DNA from: Halobacterium sp. KA-4
GTDB taxonomy: Archaea > Halobacteriota > Halobacteria > Halobacteriales > Halobacteriaceae
Assembly: GCF_021028995.1 (NCBI RefSeq)
Contig: NZ_JAJJZG010000013.1
Coordinates: 35,934-99,933 of the forward strand
Length of the DNA stretch: 64,000 bases
Direction of reading: 5' to 3'
In this document: one piece after another, positions 59,476 to 64,000 of the stretch
Position numbering within the stretch: the first letter of the stretch is position 1
Layout of the letters: every line of letters begins with the position of its first letter
Translations under genes and position numbers: made by a program
The notes under the pieces: model-generated
Databases searched by the model: none
Told to the model about the DNA's origin: nothing
The model's input: only the letters and a program-made list of their open reading frames with translations

Positions 59476-60648
59476 ATGGACCGAGATGACTTTGCTGAAA
59501 CGGCCCCGGGAGAGATTGTTCCGACGACTACGTCAAAGGGAACGTATTCAGCGTTTCGCCCAGATCCTCTTCCACCAGACATCGACACCAAGGAGCTAAT
59601 CACACCACTTGCAGAGGCCACTCAGGCACTTGGACGACTTCACGGAATTGGGCCTCGTGTGGGGTCTCGTGAAATTCTCATTGAGCCGTTCATTCGCAAA
59701 GAAGCACTCGAGTCATCTCAGATTGAAGGGACGCACGCAACCCTCTCTGACATCTATGCTTTCGAAGCCGGCCAGGAAGCCCTCATCGATGAAGACCGAC
59801 GGCAGGGAACCCAAGAGGTCGTAAACTATCTTCATGCCCTCACACACGGGTTAGAGACGATCACAGCGGGCAGCCATGTAACCGTCGAGACACTCTGTGA
59901 GATGCATAATCGGTTGTTGTCTGGGGTTCGCGGAAATGAAGCCGACCCCGGCGAGCTTCGGGACACGCAGAATTTCATTGGCAGTACACCCTATATCCAG
60001 GATGCACGATACGTCCCACCACCGCCAAATGACGTTCCTGACCTTCTCAGCGGTCTCCTCGAGTATGCGAACCAAAACACCGATCTACACCCCCTCCTTC
60101 GAATCGGACTTGTCCACTATCAATTCGAAACTGTCCATCCATTCTTAGACGGTAATGGGCGGCTGGGAAGGCTGCTGATTAGCTTGCTTCTCCAGCGTGA
60201 GAATTTGCTCCCTGAGCCATATCTCTACCTTAGCTCGTATTTTAACGCTCGCCGATCAGAATACGTAGATCATCTACTATCGGTAAGTCAAGACGGTGAA
60301 TGGGAGGAGTGGCTGCTATTCTTCCTCCGTGGAGTACAGTCACAGGCAGATGAAGCTCACCAGCGGGCGAATCTGCTCGTTGACTTGCGAGAGGACTATC
60401 AGCAACGGTACCAGAGTGAGCGGTCTGAGAACATTCTTGAGTTGGTGATGCGGCTCTTTGAGGACCCTTACTTGGACGTGAATACAGCAGCTGACTGGCT
60501 TGATGTTGGGTATAGCACCGCGAACCGCCTTGTTGACCAGTTGGAGGAGGACGGGATTCTTGAAGAGCTCACTGGGCAGGCCAGAAATCGATTCTATCGA
60601 GCAAACGAGATATTCCACATCATCAACAAACCAATAAACGAACTCTAA
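59476..60648 (+). CDS. Fic-family AMP/nucleotide transferase with inhibitory motif and wHTH
   Basis: The 390-aa protein carries the Fic active-site motif VHPFLDGNGRLGRLL, with catalytic His221. The N-terminal inhibitory motif SSQIEGTHAT (~76-85; Ser-x-x-x-Glu-Gly) marks a class II, self-inhibited Fic protein. After the Fic core, a C-terminal winged helix (~330-385: DPYLDVNTAADWLDVGYSTANRLVDQLEEDGIL in parts) suggests DNA binding. The family AMPylates proteins; the target is unknown. It is convergent with the OLD-family gene, 178 bp apart. Confidence 0.92.
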   Translation: MDRDDFAETAPGEIVPTTTSKGTYSAFRPDPLPPDIDTKELITPLAEATQALGRLHGIGPRVGSREILIEPFIRKEALESSQIEGTHATLSDIYAFEAGQEALIDEDRRQGTQEVVNYLHALTHGLETITAGSHVTVETLCEMHNRLLSGVRGNEADPGELRDTQNFIGSTPYIQDARYVPPPPNDVPDLLSGLLEYANQNTDLHPLLRIGLVHYQFETVHPFLDGNGRLGRLLISLLLQRENLLPEPYLYLSSYFNARRSEYVDHLLSVSQDGEWEEWLLFFLRGVQSQADEAHQRANLLVDLREDYQQRYQSERSENILELVMRLFEDPYLDVNTAADWLDVGYSTANRLVDQLEEDGILEELTGQARNRFYRANEIFHIINKPINEL

Positions 60649-60826
60649 ATTGGCAAGCTGAATAGTATCTCTTGTTCTGTTGTAGCCCTTCTTCGGTGAT
60701 CGTTCTCAGAGGCCCTGCTGACCAAAAAGACGCACATCCCTTCCATGGGGAACCACAAGTAGACCGTAACAGACCGATAGCGTACAGGGTAGGCAGATGT
60801 CTGGTGAGACAGCCCATGCAGGCAGG

Positions 60827-62974
60827 TCAATCATCGAAGACTTGTTGTAGGAATTCTCCCAAATCTGGTCGTTCGCGGCTGGGGAGCGATTGAAAGAACG
60901 AGCGTGGTTCCACATCTTCGTAGTCCGTTTTGGGGTCGAAGGCAAGAGCAGCTTCGCGTTTGCCTAAATTTTGATCCTTCGGGTAATAGTCCTCGATCTC
61001 ACCGCTCAGGAGCAGCACGTTTTCCTCAAGCAAAGCCTCAACTAGAGCTACTCGCTGTTCTTCAACGGCTGACTCCGGAAGAACATCAGTCGTGTTTTGT
61101 GTTTCGCAGGCAGCGAGAACTTTCGCCACCATATCTGCATGGTTCTCATTCACCGGGCTCTCATTTCGAATTCTCTCTTCGAGGTCCTCAAGCCGGTCAA
61201 ATGCGTTATCCCACGGTTCGTGTGTGACCTCAGTTGGCAGGTTGTTGCGGTTGTATCCCGAGCTGTCAAGTTCGTCCTCGGCTGCTTCCTGCAGTTCCTC
61301 GGCTAGTTCGATAGTGGCTGGTTCGTCACTGATGTTCTCGATTTGGTCTTGGACGGCGTCAATATCGAGAATAGAGTACGTAGTAATACCGAGGTTTGAT
61401 AAGAAGTTGTGAAAGCGCGTCACTTCGGATTTCCCGCCAACCTCCATTATTGGAATGCCAGACGTTCTGAAGTCCCACTCACCATCGAGATGAGGTGCTA
61501 ACTTCTGTAGAATAATACGATCGCAGGCGCCTTCGACAAGCACGATTTGGTCAGAAAAAATGTACTCAGAGACGCTGTTCAGGTCAGTGACGAGTGGCCG
61601 GTCAGATTCGTCTATCACTCGCACTAAGATTGAGTGGAACTGTGTGACTGTCGTCGCTTCAGCGTCGTTTTTTCGAACGATATTGATTGTGTCCAGGATT
61701 GTATGGTCAATAAGAACAGGGGAGTGAGTTGAGAAGATAACCTGATTTTGGCTGTCAGTGATTTTGGAGAGGGCAGAGAGCAGTTGATTCTGGAGTTGTG
61801 GATAGAGATAGAGTTCAGCTTCCTCGAAGAGAATGAGGAGTGGCGGCGCTTTCGAATTGTCGTCCTGATCGTCTGCAGTGACACTGAGGCGTCCTTGTTG
61901 GAGGTCGGCAAGTGTTCGCAGGAGACTGAAAATCAGGGTTCGTTTGACACCTTCGCCGACGTTTTCTTTAGAGAGTGACCCGTCAAGGTGTGTTTCGTCG
62001 ATTTTGATGTCTGCGCCGGAGAAAATGTAGTCCATTGAGAAGTTGGGGAAATCAAAGGAGACCTCACGGTCATCGAATGTCTCACTAAGATGGTCTGTAA
62101 CGTGATTTTCGATTTTCGTGATACCATCATGGTCCTGAAACTCGAAGCCTTCTAACTGTGCTTCAAGTTTCTTCTCGAGTTCTTCTTTGACGCCTTCAGA
62201 GATAGCGTCGACCAATTCTCCCACTTCACCGCCTCGCTTTGTGGTTGAGTCCATCTCTTTGACCGCTGGAATCGTGATGACATCGGGGAGGAGGTTTTCT
62301 CGGACTGCTGTTACTGTACCTTGGGGAAAGTCAGTGGGGGCAATTGTCAGGGTAAGCTCGTCCTCGTACTGGCTTACGAATTCTTGATGCCTACTAGTCC
62401 AGATGGCCTTGTTGCGCTGCTTCTCTCTAGGGATGATATCGGCCAATCGTTCATATCGGTCCACCATCTCGCTCCGGTAATCGGCTTTTGAATAGTTCTT
62501 GTCTGACTTCTGCTTCTCCCAGAGCCGATTCCGTACCTCCTCAATTGAACTCTTTCGCAGATCTTCGTCTTCTGGAACGCGCTGCAAAAGCTTGAACGAC
62601 GGACTGGAGTCTTCCTCACCATCGAACTGGCGACAAATCCCCAGAACTTGGTCATAGGGCTCATACTCAGAGATAAGGATATCTCTGATAGTGTTTCGTT
62701 TTTCGGCGTCTTTGATTCGGTCTAAATCCCCAGAATTGATCTTGAAAAATCCCCTCACTTCGGCGACTTCGTTATCCCGTTTTTGCCAGAAGAGTTCCTC
62801 GTCATTCGTTTTCTTTTCTTCTCTGAGCAGAAACCGTACCGCGGATAGAATGTTTGTTTTGCCAGCGTTGTTTTCGCCAACTAAACAGTCAAGACCTTGG
62901 AATTCAATTGAATCCTCTGCCGTCTGGTCTTTTATTGACCGAAAGTGTTCTATCTCAATATCGACCAGCTTCAT
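60827..62974 (-). CDS. OLD-family ATPase with TOPRIM nuclease domain
   Basis: It encodes 715 aa from ATG 62,974 (MKLVDIEIEHFRSIKDQ). Walker A is LVGENNAGKTNIL; the ABC-type Walker B region is PPLLILFEEAELYLYPQLQNQ, then VIFSTHSPVLID. The TOPRIM domain begins IVLVEGACDRIILQKLAPHL, followed by YSILDIDAVQDQ. This is the overcoming-lysogeny-defect (OLD) nuclease layout, also used by GajA of Gabija. No UvrD-like GajB gene is adjacent, so it resembles a single-gene class 1 OLD. Likely role: DNA cleavage in phage defence. Confidence 0.9.
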   Translation of the reverse strand: MKLVDIEIEHFRSIKDQTAEDSIEFQGLDCLVGENNAGKTNILSAVRFLLREEKKTNDEELFWQKRDNEVAEVRGFFKINSGDLDRIKDAEKRNTIRDILISEYEPYDQVLGICRQFDGEEDSSPSFKLLQRVPEDEDLRKSSIEEVRNRLWEKQKSDKNYSKADYRSEMVDRYERLADIIPREKQRNKAIWTSRHQEFVSQYEDELTLTIAPTDFPQGTVTAVRENLLPDVITIPAVKEMDSTTKRGGEVGELVDAISEGVKEELEKKLEAQLEGFEFQDHDGITKIENHVTDHLSETFDDREVSFDFPNFSMDYIFSGADIKIDETHLDGSLSKENVGEGVKRTLIFSLLRTLADLQQGRLSVTADDQDDNSKAPPLLILFEEAELYLYPQLQNQLLSALSKITDSQNQVIFSTHSPVLIDHTILDTINIVRKNDAEATTVTQFHSILVRVIDESDRPLVTDLNSVSEYIFSDQIVLVEGACDRIILQKLAPHLDGEWDFRTSGIPIMEVGGKSEVTRFHNFLSNLGITTYSILDIDAVQDQIENISDEPATIELAEELQEAAEDELDSSGYNRNNLPTEVTHEPWDNAFDRLEDLEERIRNESPVNENHADMVAKVLAACETQNTTDVLPESAVEEQRVALVEALLEENVLLLSGEIEDYYPKDQNLGKREAALAFDPKTDYEDVEPRSFFQSLPSRERPDLGEFLQQVFDD

Positions 62975-63170
62975 GCAGAGCAACAATCAACTACAGATAA
63001 TGAAATTACTGCATACAAGTTGAGGGGTTAGAAATGTTCAACGAGGACTGAGCGTTGAGATGAGTCACCTGGAATTTAATGAGAGTTGATTTCCGCTCAT
63101 GGCCTATGAGCCATGAGATGGCTCAGTTACTCTTATAGTATATATGAAATCGGGAAGTCACTTATCCGTC

Positions 63171-63284
63171 CTATAGTAGAATCTGGAAGTCTTTGTAGTG
63201 GTACCCATCGTAGATAGGCGAGCTTAGTCGGTTCTTGAGGATCTGGTGAGAGATGTGAGTAGACACTTCTGGAGATTACTATAG
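63171..63284 (-). repeat. MITE-like element, copy 2 (inverted relative to copy 1)
   Basis: 114 bp from CTATAGTAGAATCTGGAAGT to GGAGATTACTATAG. It is the reverse complement of 48,237-48,356, with about eight differences by my count. It has the same imperfect terminal inverted repeats and lies in the gap between the OLD gene and the IS66 transposase. No coding capacity. Confidence 0.75.
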
Positions 63285-63341
63285 GCTTTCGCTTGAGGGC
63301 ACACTGCATTCATATTCAACTAATAATTAAAAGGTACGTGT

Positions 63342-64000
63342 TTACCCCGAGGACGGAACAGCGGGTACAGCCTGGGCTCGTGAAATCATCTCGTTGTTTC
63401 GAGCGATTCGCTTGAACTCTTCGTAGGGATTGCGTCCCTGCTGGCGCCACGTCGCCAGCAGGGACAGCAGCGTCTCATGCACAAACATGCCGCGGTCGTT
63501 GCGGAGCGTTCCGATGAGCTTCCGGAGAACCACTGGCTCACGAAGCGCATTTTCAGCGGCGTTGTTCGTTGGGGAGACCGCTGGCTCACCGATGAAGGTG
63601 AGCCAGTGGTCGAGGCCTCCTTCGATCTTGCCGAGTAGTGTTGCCACTGGTCCGTCGGGAACTGACCGCTCTATCAGCGATTCAAGCTCTCTTCGCGCCA
63701 CACGCTGGAGTTCTGCTCGCTCATGGACTGTCACGTCGCTCTCCAGCTGCGTCTGGAGAGCGACGTACAACTGTTTGAGGGCACGGTAGATCGGTTCACC
63801 TTCCGCCTGTTTCTCGGCGGCGTCTTCAGCCTCCCGGAGAATATGCGCCCAACACCGCTGGAGGTTGCTGCTAAAAGCCGGATACGCCGTCCACCCATCA
63901 CAGACAACCGTTCCCGCGAAGTCCTCGCCGAGGACTTCCGCGGGAACATCACTTCCACGACTCTCCCTGACCGCGTACAGCGTGTGTTCCTCGGTGGTGA
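63342..64000 (-). CDS. IS66-family transposase, N-terminal part beyond the window
   Basis: The frame is open from the window edge to a TAG/TGA-type stop at 63,342, about 219 residues of the C-terminal half. Visible are GTVVCDGWTAYPAF with the catalytic Asp, RCWAHILREAEDAAEK, and SPTNNAAENALREPVVLRKL, where the Glu completes the DDE set, as in IS66/IS1595-like Tnp_IS66 domains. The tail after LLATWRQQGRNPYEEF is short. The N-terminus and element ends are outside the window or not identified. It looks intact as far as seen. Confidence 0.85.
   Translation of the reverse strand, partial: TTEEHTLYAVRESRGSDVPAEVLGEDFAGTVVCDGWTAYPAFSSNLQRCWAHILREAEDAAEKQAEGEPIYRALKQLYVALQTQLESDVTVHERAELQRVARRELESLIERSVPDGPVATLLGKIEGGLDHWLTFIGEPAVSPTNNAAENALREPVVLRKLIGTLRNDRGMFVHETLLSLLATWRQQGRNPYEEFKRIARNNEMISRAQAVPAVPSSG

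Noticed and set aside
60827..62974. Gabija system (GajA)
   Set aside because: The OLD-type protein is similar in layout, but no UvrD-like GajB gene is adjacent on either side.
26589..63341. A complete provirus
   Set aside because: No capsid, portal, terminase or structural genes are seen; the content is defence, mobility and unknown genes.

Overview
The window reads as haloarchaeal (class Halobacteria) DNA. The left part is GC-rich and codes for very acidic proteins. It carries archaeal signatures: an archaeal-type 7S SRP RNA, RNase P protein 4, a UbiA-type archaeal lipid prenyltransferase, TFB-like and TRAM-domain proteins, haloarchaeal families (DUF7504, DUF5798, DUF7344) and a lipobox lipoprotein. 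I cannot assign a genus.

Region 1 (1-26,600) is ordinary chromosome. In order it holds: an AIM24-family gene cut by the window edge; a lipoprotein / S49 peptidase / DUF4350 operon; a livHMGF-type ABC importer beside amt-glnK, which makes a nitrogen-uptake block; a quinone-detoxification-like set (two VOC proteins, an esterase, DoxX) resembling bacterial mhq genes; two GT4 glycosyltransferases; rnp4-yhbY-mscS; an arsR / membrane protein / arsN2 set; a receiver-GAF gene coupled to a P-loop protein; the SRP RNA; a Trp/Tyr-RS-like gene; a cysteine synthase; a frameshifted AIM24 paralogue; and the DGGGP synthase. It ends at a tRNA-Arg gene.

Region 2 (26,600 to the window end) looks like an integrated accessory region beginning at the tRNA 3' end. 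It is more AT-rich, mosaic and full of broken genes. The first block (27.2-38.0 kb) is defence-like: a two-gene module with a possible PD-(D/E)XK nuclease, then a type I restriction-modification operon (EVE-domain nuclease, hsdM, hsdS, hsdR, YgjP-like peptidase). The second (38.4-44.6 kb) is mobility-like: a wHTH protein, a Cas4-like nuclease, a TFB paralogue and a serine recombinase in one operon, followed by a second serine recombinase and a tyrosine recombinase with a zinc-binding insert. The third (45-56 kb) holds uncharacterised genes: two homologous HEPN/ApeA-like proteins, a membrane protein between them, decayed fragments, and a low-GC two-gene module (membrane protein plus 655-aa protein). 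The last (56-64 kb) has small zinc proteins, a TRAM protein, a dead IS6-family element, a Fic protein, an OLD-family ATPase-nuclease and an IS66 transposase running off the edge.

Two nearly identical ~115-bp MITE-like elements lie in opposite orientation at 48.2 and 63.2 kb and bracket the last 15 kb. The best candidates for undescribed systems are the 27.2-30.0 kb gene pair, the 52.6-55.7 kb gene pair, and the HEPN pair with its intervening membrane protein. All functional claims for these are inference from context and motifs.
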